64,000 nucleotides of DNA from CAVWUA01 sp963758025 (lineage in GTDB: Bacteria > Planctomycetota > Planctomycetia > Isosphaerales > Isosphaeraceae), in assembly GCA_963758025.1 (NCBI GenBank), contig CAVWUA010000016.1, positions 310,001-374,000 on the forward strand. Direction: 5' to 3'. Shown one piece after another: positions 1-10,072 of this stretch (the stretch's first letter is position 1; each line of letters begins with the position of its first letter). Below the pieces are notes generated by a model, which made no database searches, was not told the origin of the DNA, and saw only the letters and a program-made list of their open reading frames with translations. The position numbers were made by a program, and so were the translations under genes.

Positions 1-209
1 ACCTCGGCCATCACTCGGCCCAGTCGGTGTTCCCTGAGAAACGGTGCGAGGTATCCGACCAGGACCGAGGCGATGAGACCGGAATCAGCACCAATTGCCG
101 GCTTCTCCACCCACTGCTCGTTGACGAATTCGTAGAGTGCCTCCTCATCCGGAGGTGGGGCGTTCTTCACCAACGGGGCGGCGACGGGCGATTCGGTGGC
201 TTGGCTCAT
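1..209 (-). CDS. Uma2 family protein (DUF820), N-terminal part only
   Basis: Only the first 69 codons are inside the window; the rest lies to the left. The start is the ATG at 209, with a GGAG about 12 bases upstream on the minus strand. The readable part contains VNEQWVEKP near residue 29, then LIASVLVGYLAPFLREH and LGRV, which is the usual opening of Uma2 proteins: a short substrate-like helix followed by a helix of the PD-(D/E)XK-like fold. The catalytic half is not visible. Uma2 proteins are predicted restriction-endonuclease-like nucleases that are strongly amplified in planctomycetes and cyanobacteria; their role is not settled. A second, complete Uma2 gene lies at 4228-4842. Confidence 0.72.
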   Translation of the reverse strand, partial: MSQATESPVAAPLVKNAPPPDEEALYEFVNEQWVEKPAIGADSGLIASVLVGYLAPFLREHRLGRVMAE

Positions 210-410
210 GACGAGGCTCCGTATCGCATGGGGGTGGAGAAGCACATGGAAAGGGTTCCGTTCCGCTCGGAAGCCGGGTGAACCCCGCCGTCCTCGGCCG
301 ATCCTGGAGGATAGAACCCGCCCCATAGGGATCAAGGTCGGCTGGAGGGGCACTCCCAGGACAACGATTATACCACTCCTGGCGCGGCCCGAAACGCAAT
401 GCCGTTCCTG

Positions 411-2275
411 TCAAGGTCGGCCCAGCAGTTGATCGACCGACTCGGCGGCGATCGGGTGGTAGGCCCGTCGCGCCTGTTTGTAGATGGCCCGGGCTTGCGA
501 CTTGCCCTCGGCCGTTCTGGCCAGAGCTTCGTACAGGGGCATCAGGAACTTGCGACGTCCGACCCGGGTCAGAAATTGCTCCAGCCTCGGACCGGCCGGC
601 GGATACCGGGTGTGGATCGCCATCTCCAGCCACTGGGCGATAATCTCGCTGTTGCCGCGGTCGGTCAGGCCGAACGCCGCGTCCAGTTCGGCCATCCGGG
701 ATGCGGGGAGGTCCCGGGGCAGGGTGCGGAGGAATCGGAGCCATTCCAGCGTGGACCAGTCGTCCGTTGTCAGGTCCCGCGCTTCGACCTGGCCGTCGAG
801 CCAGCGCCGGGCCTCCGCCTCGACGGCGGCAAACCGCTCCGAGGTCGGCTCCGGCGCATCGGCCGGCAGTCCGGGCTGGCGGAGCCAGGCGTGCAGGTCG
901 ATCGGCTCGGCCGCTTTCGGGTCTTCGGGAAAGAGCGTCTCGCGGAGATAGGTTTCAAAATCGGCGGTCGTGATGCTCTGAAAGGCGAAGTGGTCGAAGT
1001 ATCCTTTCAGGAAGGCGTCGAACCGTTCGCGTCCGAAGAGCGATTCGAGACGGGAGAGGAACAAGGCCCCCTTCTCATAAGGTACGCTCGACATACCGTC
1101 GTCCGGGTCGCGGCCGGTCAGGTCGATGTGCAGGACTTCATCGCGAGGGGCGAAGTCGCTCCAGGTCCTTGAGGAGTTCCTGCTTCCCCAGCACGGCTTC
1201 CATCGTCGGCGCGTTCCGGGCCATAGATCGTCTCGACGATCCGGCGCTCCAGATAGGTGGTGAACCCCTCGTTGAGCCAGAAGTCGCTCCACGTCGCGCT
1301 GGTGACAAGGTTCCCCGACCACGAATGGGCCAGCTCGTGCGCGATCAGGGAGACCAGCGAGCGGTCCCCCGCGATCACGGTCGGGGTGACGAACGTCAGT
1401 TTGGCATTCTCCATGCCACCAAACGGGAAGCTGGGAGGAAGGACGAGCAGGTCGTATCGTCCCCAGCGGTACGGCCCGCACAAGGTTTCCGCCGACTGGA
1501 GCATGGTCTCGGTATCGGCGAATTCCGAGGCGGCTTTCTCGACCACCGACGGCTCGGCCCAGACCCCCGTACGCGGGCCGAGCGGGCGGAACTCCAGGTC
1601 CCCCACCGCCAGGGCAATCAGATAGGAAGGAATCGGATGCGGCATGCGGAAGCGGAAGGCATCGTCCTGCTGCTCCTGTACATCCGCGCTCATGACGGCC
1701 TTGAGACCCTCGGGAGCATGGATCGTCGCCTCGTAGGTCACGCGGACGCCGGGCGAATCCTGCAAAGGAATCCAGGAGCGGGCGTGGATCGCTTGCGACT
1801 GCGAGTAGAGGAACGGATGCATCCCGCCGGCTGTCCCCGCCGGATCGACCCACTGCAAGGCGGTCGCTCCGGGCGCGGTGCGGTAGGTGATGCGGACCGA
1901 CGCGGTGTCCAGGGGCGCGCCGATCCGCAATGGCGTGCCCCGGATTGGATCGGTTTTCCCCAACGCGAAGGGAACGTCCTGGCCCTCCGGATCGACAATT
2001 CGCTCAATGGTCAGGTCGCGGGTGTCCAGCACGAGGGGGGCGTCCGGCGGGCACTCCGGCGTGCGCTCGATCCGCAGTTCCGCGGTTCCTTGCAAGATTT
2101 TGCGCGTGAAGTCCACCGTGAGATCCAGGTTCACGTGCGTGACCCGGATCTGAGCGGGATTGCCGAACGAATGTCCATCCCGGCGGCTGAGGTCATTCAT
2201 GGCCCGGCCACGGGTTCCCACCAGAGCCAGGACCGTCATGGACAGGGCAACCGTTCCCACGAAGCACAATCTCAT
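411..2275 (-). CDS. Secreted M1-family zinc aminopeptidase (frameshifted)
   Basis: This is a gluzincin aminopeptidase of the M1 (aminopeptidase N / leukotriene A4 hydrolase) family, predicted to trim N-terminal residues from peptides outside the cytoplasm. A signal peptide covers roughly residues 1-25. The substrate-binding motif GGMEN is at residues 286-290, the zinc site HELAH at 313-317, and the third ligand is the glutamate of LNEGF at 336, giving the expected HEXXH-18-E spacing. The reading frame changes twice, near 1205 and near 1150. Removing one base at each place restores a continuous helical region (MEAVLGKQELLKDLERLRP) that joins the catalytic and C-terminal domains. Both shifts look like single extra bases, so an assembly error is more likely than a dead gene. 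It is transcribed divergently from the DUF1501 gene. Confidence 0.85.
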
Positions 2276-2833
2276 CCAAAGCTCCTTTATCAGTCACGGC
2301 GAGACATCCTCATGGACCGGGCGAATTCTCCCAGGCGATGCTATCCGCCCAAGTCCCCCTGACTGTAACGGCGGCGCGATCCTGTCGCCACCGCTCCTGG
2401 TCCAAGAAATGCATGCGGGATGGGTAATTCTAACGAACCTGGATGATAAAAATCTCCAGACCCGAAAAAAGCGCCAACGCCACTGGACACGGAACCGTAT
2501 GCAACGGTACGCTTGCCAGCGTTTGTTAAACAATCGCGAGGTGATCGGTCGAAAAGACATGATTGTTGTGGACAGTGTTGGTTGCATTGACTGATTCACG
2601 ACATTAGAATGAGCGCCTTCTGGACCTGCCGTTGGAGAGGGCCGTCCCTCCTGGACGTACCCCGGACGTGATCTTCTCTCCAACCCTTCCTCAAGAGACT
2701 CAGCCCCCCATTTGGAATCGCGTGGTGTCGAGACGACGGAGAGTCGCGGTCGGGACCAAGAGCGACGGCATTGGCCGGAAACGGTCCACCACCGCATAAC
2801 GCGAACCTACCCTCCAGAACGAGGAGACGATCG
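2276..2833. other. Divergent intergenic region
   Basis: This 558-base gap separates the divergent M1 peptidase and DUF1501 genes and must hold both promoters. It includes an AT-richer stretch around 2430-2600. I see no convincing gene, RNA or palindrome in it; open frames here lack a ribosome site and family resemblance. Confidence 0.5.
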
Positions 2834-4146
2834 ATGTTCGGTGGCAATTTCCGAGGCCCGCTATTCAGTCGCCGCGGTTTTCTAACGGTGGGCGCCTGCG
2901 GCTTTGGCCTGACCCTGGCGGATTTTTTCCGCATGAAGGCGCGGGCCGAGCAGAAATTCTACGCGCCGATCGAAGCCCAGGCGGACTCGATCATCCATAT
3001 CTTCCTGCCGGGCGGCCTGGCCCACCAGGAATCGTTCGACCCGAAGCCCTACGCTCCGGTCGAGTACCGCGGCGACATGAAGGCGATCCCGACGAAGCTC
3101 TCCGGCGAGGTCTTCTGCGAGACCCTGCCCAAGACCGCCCAGATCGCGGACAAGATCACCGTCATCCGCTCGATGACCCACGGCGAGGCGGCTCACGAGC
3201 GCGGCACGCATAATATGTTCACGGGCTATAAGCCCAGTCCGGCCTTGCAGTTCCCGAGCATGGGCAGCGTCGTCTCGCACGAGTACGGTCCGAAGAACAA
3301 CCTGCCGCCCTACGTCTGCATCCCGAACCAGCCGAACGAGTACGCCGGCACCGGCTACCTCAGCTCGTCCTACTCGCCGTTCAGCCTGGGGGCCGATCCG
3401 GCGAACAAGAACTTCCAGGTCCGCGACCTGAACCTCCCCAACGGCATCGACGACAGCCGCTTCGCCACCCGCCGCGAGCGTGCTGGAAGCCGTCAACGAC
3501 CACTTCCGCAAGAAGGAGAAGTCGCGACGGCCTGGACGCGATGGATACCTTCTACGATCGGGCCTATAGCCTGATCAGCTCGCAGGCCGCCCGCGAGGCG
3601 TTCAACATCGCCGCCGAGCCGGAAGCGATCCGCAACGAGTACGGCATGAACGATGCCGGTCAGCGCATGCTGATGGCACGCCGACTCGTCGGGGCCGGTG
3701 TCCGGTTCGTCGCGCTGACCTACGGCGGCTGGGACATGCACAACAACGTCACCCAGGGCATGAAGGGGCAGATGCCGGCCTTCGATCAGGCGTACTCCGC
3801 CCTGATCAACGACCTGGAACGGACCGGGCTGCTCGAACGGACCGTGGTCATGGTCTCCAGCGAGTTCGGCCGCACGCCGAAGATCAACGGCACGGCCGGC
3901 CGCGACCACTGGCCGAAGGTCTTCAGCGTCGTCCTGGCCGGCGGTGGGATCAAGAAGGGCTACATCCACGGCGCGAGCAACTCCACGGCCAGCGAGCCGG
4001 AACGCGACGAGATCGGCCCCGAGGATCTCGCCACCACGCTCTACCACCAGATCGGCATCGTCGCCGACAAGGAACTCATGGCCCCCGGCAACCGGCCGAT
4101 CGAGATCGTCGATGGCGGCAAGGTCCGCAAGGAGTTACTGGCCTGA
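2834..4146 (+). CDS. DUF1501 family protein with Tat signal (frameshifted)
   Basis: DUF1501 proteins are alkaline-phosphatase/sulfatase-fold proteins that are abundant in planctomycetes and usually adjoin DUF1549/DUF1553 proteins, as here. The start ATG at 2834 follows GAGGAG at 2821. A twin-arginine signal (SRRGFL near residue 12) predicts folded export. Family landmarks include FLPGGLAHQESFDPK, TYGGWDMHNNV and SSEFGRTPKINGTAGRDHW. The frame breaks near 3477 and again near 3531. Removing one base at each point restores the expected sequence VLEAVNDHFRKKEK followed by DGLDAMDTFYDRAY. A 14-bp hairpin follows the stop, and the PPC and DUF1549 genes lie downstream on the same strand. The substrate of the family is not established. 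Confidence 0.88.
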
Positions 4147-4168
4147 TCATTGGCGTCATATCCTGGAC

Positions 4169-4202
4169 GACATGCCCGTGAGACCCTTCTCACGGGCATG
4201 TC
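4169..4202 (+). terminator. Hairpin after the DUF1501 gene
   Basis: A perfect 14-bp inverted repeat (GACATGCCCGTGAG and its complement) with a 6-base loop starts 22 bases after the DUF1501 stop. There is no T tract, so it may be a weak or Rho-assisted terminator or an mRNA 3' end-stabilising hairpin. Confidence 0.5.
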
Positions 4203-4227
4203 CCACCCATACCAGGAGAACAGGACA

Positions 4228-4842
4228 ATGCCCAGGGTGATCCTCCAGCGCGATCAGCTCCGACGCCTGATCCAGAAGCGGCGGCGCTTCGGCGCGGATC
4301 GTTTCGATGAGGTCTGGGACGGAGTCTATGTCATGTCGCCCGAGGCCGATAACGAGCATCAACTTCTCGGTTTCGAACTGGCGGCCGTGCTCCGAGAAGC
4401 GGTCGGTACGCTGCGGGGAGTCACGGTCTATCCCCCAATCAACATCACCGATCGCGAAGATCGGTGGAGAGAGAACTACCGCGTCCCGGATATCTCTGTT
4501 TTTCTTCCGGGAAATCCAGCCGAGGACCGCGGCTCTCACTGGCTCGGTGGCCCGGACTTCGCCATCGAGATCCTCAGCCCTGGCGACCGCTCACGCAAGA
4601 AATTCCGCTTCTACGCCAAAGTTGGTGTCCGCGAACTGCTGATCCTCGATCGTAACCCCTGGCGGCTGGAACTTTATCGGCGAGACGGCACTGAGTGGCG
4701 GCTGGTTGGTACGTCGGCCCCGGATGAATCGGCCGCCGTATCCAGTGACGTGCTGCCCCTGGTCTTCCGCCTCCTGCCGGGCGAGGCCCGTCCCTCGGTC
4801 AACATCACCCGAACTGATACCGATCAGCGCTGGTCGATCTAG
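4228..4842 (+). CDS. Uma2 family protein (DUF820)
   Basis: A 204-residue protein of the Uma2 family, which has a PD-(D/E)XK nuclease-like fold. The start at 4228 is chosen because AGGAG lies about 10 bases upstream and translation begins at the typical family edge. The core is intact: PDISVFLPG supplies the acidic residue, AIEILSPGDRSRKK the E-x-L-S-P motif, followed by FYAKVGVRELLILD, the lysine/tyrosine and final strand. It sits between the DUF1501 and PPC genes, but a hairpin upstream and a 106-base gap downstream suggest it was inserted into the block rather than being functionally part of it. No partner gene is evident, and its DNA target, if any, is unknown. Confidence 0.85.
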   Translation: MPRVILQRDQLRRLIQKRRRFGADRFDEVWDGVYVMSPEADNEHQLLGFELAAVLREAVGTLRGVTVYPPINITDREDRWRENYRVPDISVFLPGNPAEDRGSHWLGGPDFAIEILSPGDRSRKKFRFYAKVGVRELLILDRNPWRLELYRRDGTEWRLVGTSAPDESAAVSSDVLPLVFRLLPGEARPSVNITRTDTDQRWSI

Positions 4843-4948
4843 CTGAAAACCGTAACAACCCTCCGCTCTCGCGACGACGCGCCCCCGGACGACGCTTGTA
4901 AAACGACTTCCCCACCCGCGACGGCTCTCCATCAACGGACCTAACGCC

Positions 4949-7394
4949 ATGCGCTTCCGCCTGATAACCCCCTGCCTGTTGCTGCTCGTCGCCAGCACGG
5001 TCCATGCGGCCACGCCTGCCTTACGGGCGATCCGTCCGGTCGGCGGTCAGCGGGGTACCGAACTGGAGGTGACCCTCTCCGGCGCCCGTCTGGGCGACGC
5101 TCAGGAGATCCTCTACTACCAGCCGGGAATCGAGACGGTCTCCTTGACCAAGGTCGATGACAACAACGTCAAGGCCAAGCTCAAGATCGCCCCCGAGTGC
5201 TCCCTGGGACTGCACGACCTGCGCGCTGCGCACGGCCACCGGCGTCAGTGAGTTGCGGACGTTCAGTGTCGGTGTCCTCCCCGAGACCGACGAGAAGGAG
5301 CCGAACAACGACTTCGAAGCTCCGCAATCGATCCCGATCAACGTCGTGGTCAACGGTGTGGCCCAGAACGAGGATGTGGATTATTACGTCATCGAGGCCA
5401 AGAAGGGGGAGCGGATCTCGGCCGAGGTCGAGGGCATCCGGCTGGGCATCACCCTGTTCGATCCCTACGTGGCGATCATGGACAACAAGCGGTTCGAGCT
5501 GGCCTCCAGCGACGATACCGCCCTGGTCTGGCAGGACGCGTCGGCATCGGTCATCGCGCCGGAAGACGGCCAGTACATCATTCAGGTTCGTGAGAGCGCC
5601 TACGCCGGCAACGGCAATTGCCTCTACCGCTTGCACGTGGGCCATTTCCCCCGGCCGAAGGCGACCGTGCCCGCCGGTGGCAAGGTTGGTGAGACGGTGG
5701 CCGTTCGCTGGATCGGCGACGTGCTGGGCGACAAGACAACAGAGGTCGCGCTCCCGGCCCAGCCCGATCCGAACTTCGGTCTCATCGCGCAGGACGAGCA
5801 GGGAATCGCCCCGTATCCGAACGCGTTCCGCCTCTCGCCGTTCGGCAATGTTGTCGAGGTCGAGCCGAATGATGCCCAGGACAAGGCGACCCCCTTCGAG
5901 GCCCCCCTGGCCCTTAACGGCGTGATCGACAAGCCGGAGGATGAGGACCACTTCCTCTTCCCGGCGAAGAAGGGGCAGGTGTTCGATATCCGGGTTCATG
6001 CCCGCTCGCTCCGCTCGCCGCTGGACTCGGTCTTGCACATCGCCCGCAAAGGGGCCAACTACATCGCCGGCAACGATGACAGCAACGGGCCGGACAGCTA
6101 CATCCGATTCACGGCGCCGGAGGACGGCGAATACGATGTGTACATCCACGACCATCTGAAGAACGGTGGCCCGACCTATTTCTACCGGATCGAACTGACG
6201 CCGGTCGCGCCGAAGCTGGTCATGAGCCTGCCGAGCGAGTCGATCAATCGCGGCACGGAGAACATGGCCGTGGCCGTGCCCAAAGGGGGGCGGCAGGCGT
6301 TCCTGGTCAACGCCTCGCGGGCCGATTTCGGTGGCGAACTGAAGGTCCTGGCCGAGAATCTTCCGCCCGGCGTGGCGATGGAATGCGAGACCATGGCCGC
6401 GAATCTCAGCACGTTCCCCGTGCTGTTCACGGCTGCGGCGGATGCTCCCGTGGGGGGTGCCCTGGCAACGATTCAGGGGCAGCACGTCGATCCGAACGTG
6501 ACGGTCCCCTCGGAGTTCAGCGAGACGTCCGAACTGGTTCTCGGTCAGAACAACATCCCCTTCTGGACGCGCTCGGTGGACCGGCTCGCGGTGAGCGTGA
6601 TCGAGGAGGCTCCCTACGCGATCGAGGTCGTCGAGCCGAAGGTTCCCCTGGTTCGCAATGGCACGATGAACCTGAAGATCGTCGCCCATCGCAAGGAGGG
6701 CTTCACCGCGCCGATCGCCGTTAGCCTGCCGTGGAACCCGCCCGGCGTTGGCTCGGCCGGTGGCGTCTCGATTCCCGAGGGGCAGAACGAGGCGATTATT
6801 CCCTTGAACGCGAACAGCAACGCGGAATTGAAGACCTGGAAGGTGGTCGTGGACGGCACGTCCGGGACGCCCGGTGGCCCGATGCGCGTCTCCTCGCAAC
6901 TGTTCAACCTGACCATCGCCGAGCCTTACGTGAATCTGGCCTACCAGAACACGACGGTCGAACAGGGCAAGGAGACCGATCTTCTGGTCAAGGTGAACAA
7001 GGTCAAGGACTTCGAGGGGGAGGCGCAGGTCACCCTGATCGGTTTGCCGAACAAGGCGACGACCGAGGTGAAGACGATCACCAAGGATACGGCCGAGGTG
7101 GTCTTCCATATCAAGACCGAGGCCGAGACCCCCGACGGCAACCACGCGAACCTGTTCTGCCAGGTGGTCATTACCGAAAGCGGCGAGCCGATTCTGCACA
7201 ACCTGGGCACGGGTGCCTTGAGGGTGGACAAACCCTTGCCGCCCAAGCCCAATGCGCCGGTGGCCGCCGCGCCCAAGCCGGAACCCAAACCCGCCGAGCC
7301 GATGGCCAAGCCCTTGAGCCGGCTCGAACAGCTTCGCCTCGAAGCGGCTGAGCGTGCCAAGGCGGCGGCTGGGAGCGGTGGAGAGCAAAAGTAA
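4949..7394 (+). CDS. Secreted protein with pre-peptidase C-terminal (PPC) domains (frameshifted)
   Basis: A large secreted protein of about 815 residues, mostly beta-sandwich. Residues 1-22 form a signal peptide. The N-terminal domain (GQRGTELEVTLSGARL) resembles an IPT/Ig-like fold. Two PPC domains follow, marked by EPNNDFEAPQSIP...DYYVIEAKKGERISAEV and by EVEPNDAQDKATPF...DHFLFPAKKGQVFDIRV. The rest is further Ig-like repeats and a Pro/Lys-rich tail ending in a charged helix. One extra base near 5225 breaks the frame; removing it gives LHDLRLRTATGVSELRTF. In planctomycetes such genes sit beside DUF1501 and DUF1549 genes, as here, and are presumed to work at the cell surface. No enzymatic residues are recognisable. 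Confidence 0.85.
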
Positions 7395-7498
7395 ATACGA
7401 CGGAAACAAACGCCCTGTGGTGACCGCCGGACGGTGTGCGAGCCGGCGCGTTCGACTTCTTGTTGGATATTCCTTGGTCCCCGACCCGTGAGGTCGCG

Positions 7499-9933
7499 AT
7501 GCGAACGATGAGATTCTCCCGGACAATCGTCGCCCTTCTCGCCCTGGTGGCGAGCCCGGTCCTGGCCGACGACGCGGCCCTCGCCAAACTCGAGGTCTTC
7601 CCGCCCGATATCCACCTGACAACGGCTCGCGACCGGCAGCTTGTGGTCGTCCAGGCGACTTACGCCGACGGGATTACCCGCGACGTGACCAAGGACGCGA
7701 CGATCACCCCGGCGGACCCATCCCTGCTGCGGCGTGAAGGCAACACTTTCTGGCCCGCCGCGGATGGCCAGACCGAGATCACGGTCGCCTTCGGGGGCCA
7801 GACGGTGAAGCTCCCGGTCGTGGTCGCGCAGGCGACCGACTCGCCCCCCCTGTCGTTCCGGCTCGACGTGATGCCGGTCTTCATGCGCTCGGGCTGCAAC
7901 ACCGGCAGTTGTCACGGTGCGGCGAGGGGCAAGGACGGCTTCCGCCTGTCCCTCTTCGGCTTCGATCCCGAAGGGGATTACTACCGCCTGACCCGCGAGA
8001 TGCCCGGCCGGCGCATCAACCTGGCCGTGCCCGCCGCCAGCACCGTGCTGGAAAAGTCGATCGGTGCCGTGAATCACACCGGCGGCAAGCGGTTCGACGC
8101 CGCCAGCGAACTGTACCAGACCGTCCACACGTGGATTCCGCCGGGGCGCCGAATGATGACGTGAGCAAGCTGCCCACGGTTGTCTCCGTCGATCTGTACC
8201 CGAAGCAGGCTGTTCTCGACGGCGAAGGGGCCACGCAGCAAATGACCGTCCGGGCCAAGTATTCGGATGGTACCGACCGCGACGTGACCGGCCTGGCCCT
8301 CTTCTTGACGAACAATGAGACCAGCGCGGCGATCTCCCCCGATGGCCTCGTCACCGCGGGCCAGCGTGGCGAGTCGTTCGTCATGGCGCGGTTCGAGACG
8401 CACACGGTGGGTTCGCAGATCCTCACGCTTCCCAAGGGCTTGCAGTTCGAGTATCCGGCCGAGCCCGAGGCAAATTACGTCGACGCGCTCGTCGCGAACA
8501 AGCTGAAGAAGATCCGCGTAGCCCCCTCGGAACTCTGCACCGACGAGGTCTTCCTCCGTCGCGTTTATCTCGACATCGTTGGCCTGCTGCCCACGGTGGA
8601 CGAATATCAGACGTTCATGGCCTCGACCGATCCGGAGAAGCGGTCCAAGCTGATCGATGAATTGCTGGAGCGCAAGGAATTCTCCGAGATCTGGGTGAAC
8701 AAGTGGGCCGAGCTGCTTCAGGTGAAGTCGTCGCAGCAGGTCAGCTACAAGGCGATGTTCCTCTATTACAATTGGCTCGTCGAGAAGCTGTCGAAGGACA
8801 CGCCGATGGACCAGATGGTCAAGGAACTGCTGGGGGCCAGCGGCGGCACGTTCAAGAACCCGGCGACGAACTTCTACCAGGCGACGAACGACCGTCTGCT
8901 GATGGCCGAGAACGTCGCGCAGGTATTCATGGGCATGCGCGTTCAGTGCGCTCAGTGCCATAACCACCCGTTCGACCGCTGGACCCAGGACGACTATTAC
9001 AGCTTCGTCGCGTTCTTCTCGCAGATCGGCCGAAAGCAGGGTGAGGACTATCGCGAGCAGATCGTGTTCAACTCCGGCGGCGGCGAGGTCAATCACCCGG
9101 TCGGCGGCCGGGTGATGCCGCCGAAATTCCTCGGCGGCGCGGTGCCCGACGTCAAGGGCAAGGACCGCCGTGTGGTCCTGGCCGAGTGGCTTGCCTCGCC
9201 GGAGAACCCCTGGTTCGCCACGAGCTTCGCCAACCGGGTCTGGGCCCACTTCTTCGGCATCGGCATCGTCGATCCAGTGGATGATTTCCGCGTCAGCAAC
9301 CCGGCCTCGAACCCCGAGTTGCTGCAAGAGCTGGGCAAGCGGTTCACCGACTCGAACTACAACCTCAAGCAACTGGTGCGGGATATCTGCAACTCTCGCA
9401 CGTATCAGCGATCCACTCAACGCAACGCCTCAAACGAGCTGGACGAGCGGAACTTCGCCCACGCCAACCTGCGGCGGATCAAGGCCGAGAACCTGCTCGA
9501 CATCATTAGCCAGGTGACGGAAACCAAGGACAAATTCCCGGGCTTGCCCCTCGGGGCCCGCGCCGTGCAGATCGCCAACGGAGCGACCTCGACCTATTTC
9601 CTCACGACCTTCGGCCGCGCGACCCGCGAAACCGTCTGCTCGTGCGAGGTCAAGATGGAGCCAACGCTCTCACAGGCTCTGCACCTTCTGAACGGTGACA
9701 CCGTCAACAACAAGATTCAGCAAGGTGGCGTCGTCAAGCAGCTCGTCCAGACCAAGAAATTCCCCGAGGAGCGAATCGTTGAACTATACCTCCGCTGTTT
9801 CAGCCGCATGCCGACCCAGGAGGAACTGGACAAGCTGACCCCGCTCCTCGCGCCCGGCACTAACCAGGAACAAGCCCTCAGCGATATTTACTGGGCCCTG
9901 CTCAACAGCCGGGAGTTCTTGTTCAACCATTGA
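7499..9933 (+). CDS. Secreted Ig-like / DUF1549-DUF1553 protein (frameshifted)
   Basis: A planctomycete-type protein of about 811 residues. The ATG at 7499 is preferred because GAGG lies 10 bases upstream and a clean signal peptide (ending ASPVLA-DD) follows. Order: Ig-like BIG2-type repeat, a cysteine motif CNTGSCHG resembling a c-type haem site, a second Ig-like repeat (AVLDGEGATQQMTV), the DUF1549 domain with FLRRVYLDIVGLLPT and the CXXCH motif CAQCHNHPFDRW, then DUF1553 with SPENPWFATSFANRVWAHFFG. The frame changes near 8140, where one base appears to be missing before AAGAPNDDVSKL. Together with the neighbouring DUF1501 and cytochrome genes it probably forms one secreted redox or carbohydrate-related complex; its reaction is unknown. 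Confidence 0.88.
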
Positions 9934-9953
9934 CGTGACATGAGATGGAGATT

Positions 9954-9987
9954 GACCGATGACAGACGGTTCCGTCTGTCATCGGTC
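9954..9987. repeat. Perfect 16-bp hairpin with 2-base loop
   Basis: GACCGATGACAGACGG is followed, after TT, by its exact reverse complement. It lies 21 bases after the DUF1549/DUF1553 stop and about 85 bases before the next start. It may act as an attenuating terminator or a processing site between the two genes. There is no T tract. Confidence 0.6.
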
Positions 9988-10072
9988 ATCCATCCGCCAA
10001 AAATCGTCAGCCGTTCGCGTCTCCCTCCTCCTCGATCAACCGCACCGTAAACGCCCGCCGAGGTCTCTTCCC

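Noticed and set aside
145..744. Minus-strand open frame of 199 codons at the left end.
   Set aside because: It lies in a different frame from the peptidase and Uma2 genes that cover the same bases, is Pro/Arg/Gly-rich as expected of GC-rich shadow frames, and has no ribosome site or family resemblance.
5181..7622. An 813-codon minus-strand open frame opposite the PPC gene.
   Set aside because: Its length is a by-product of high GC codon bias; composition is Arg/Gly/His-rich low complexity, and the plus-strand protein has recognisable PPC domains and a signal peptide.
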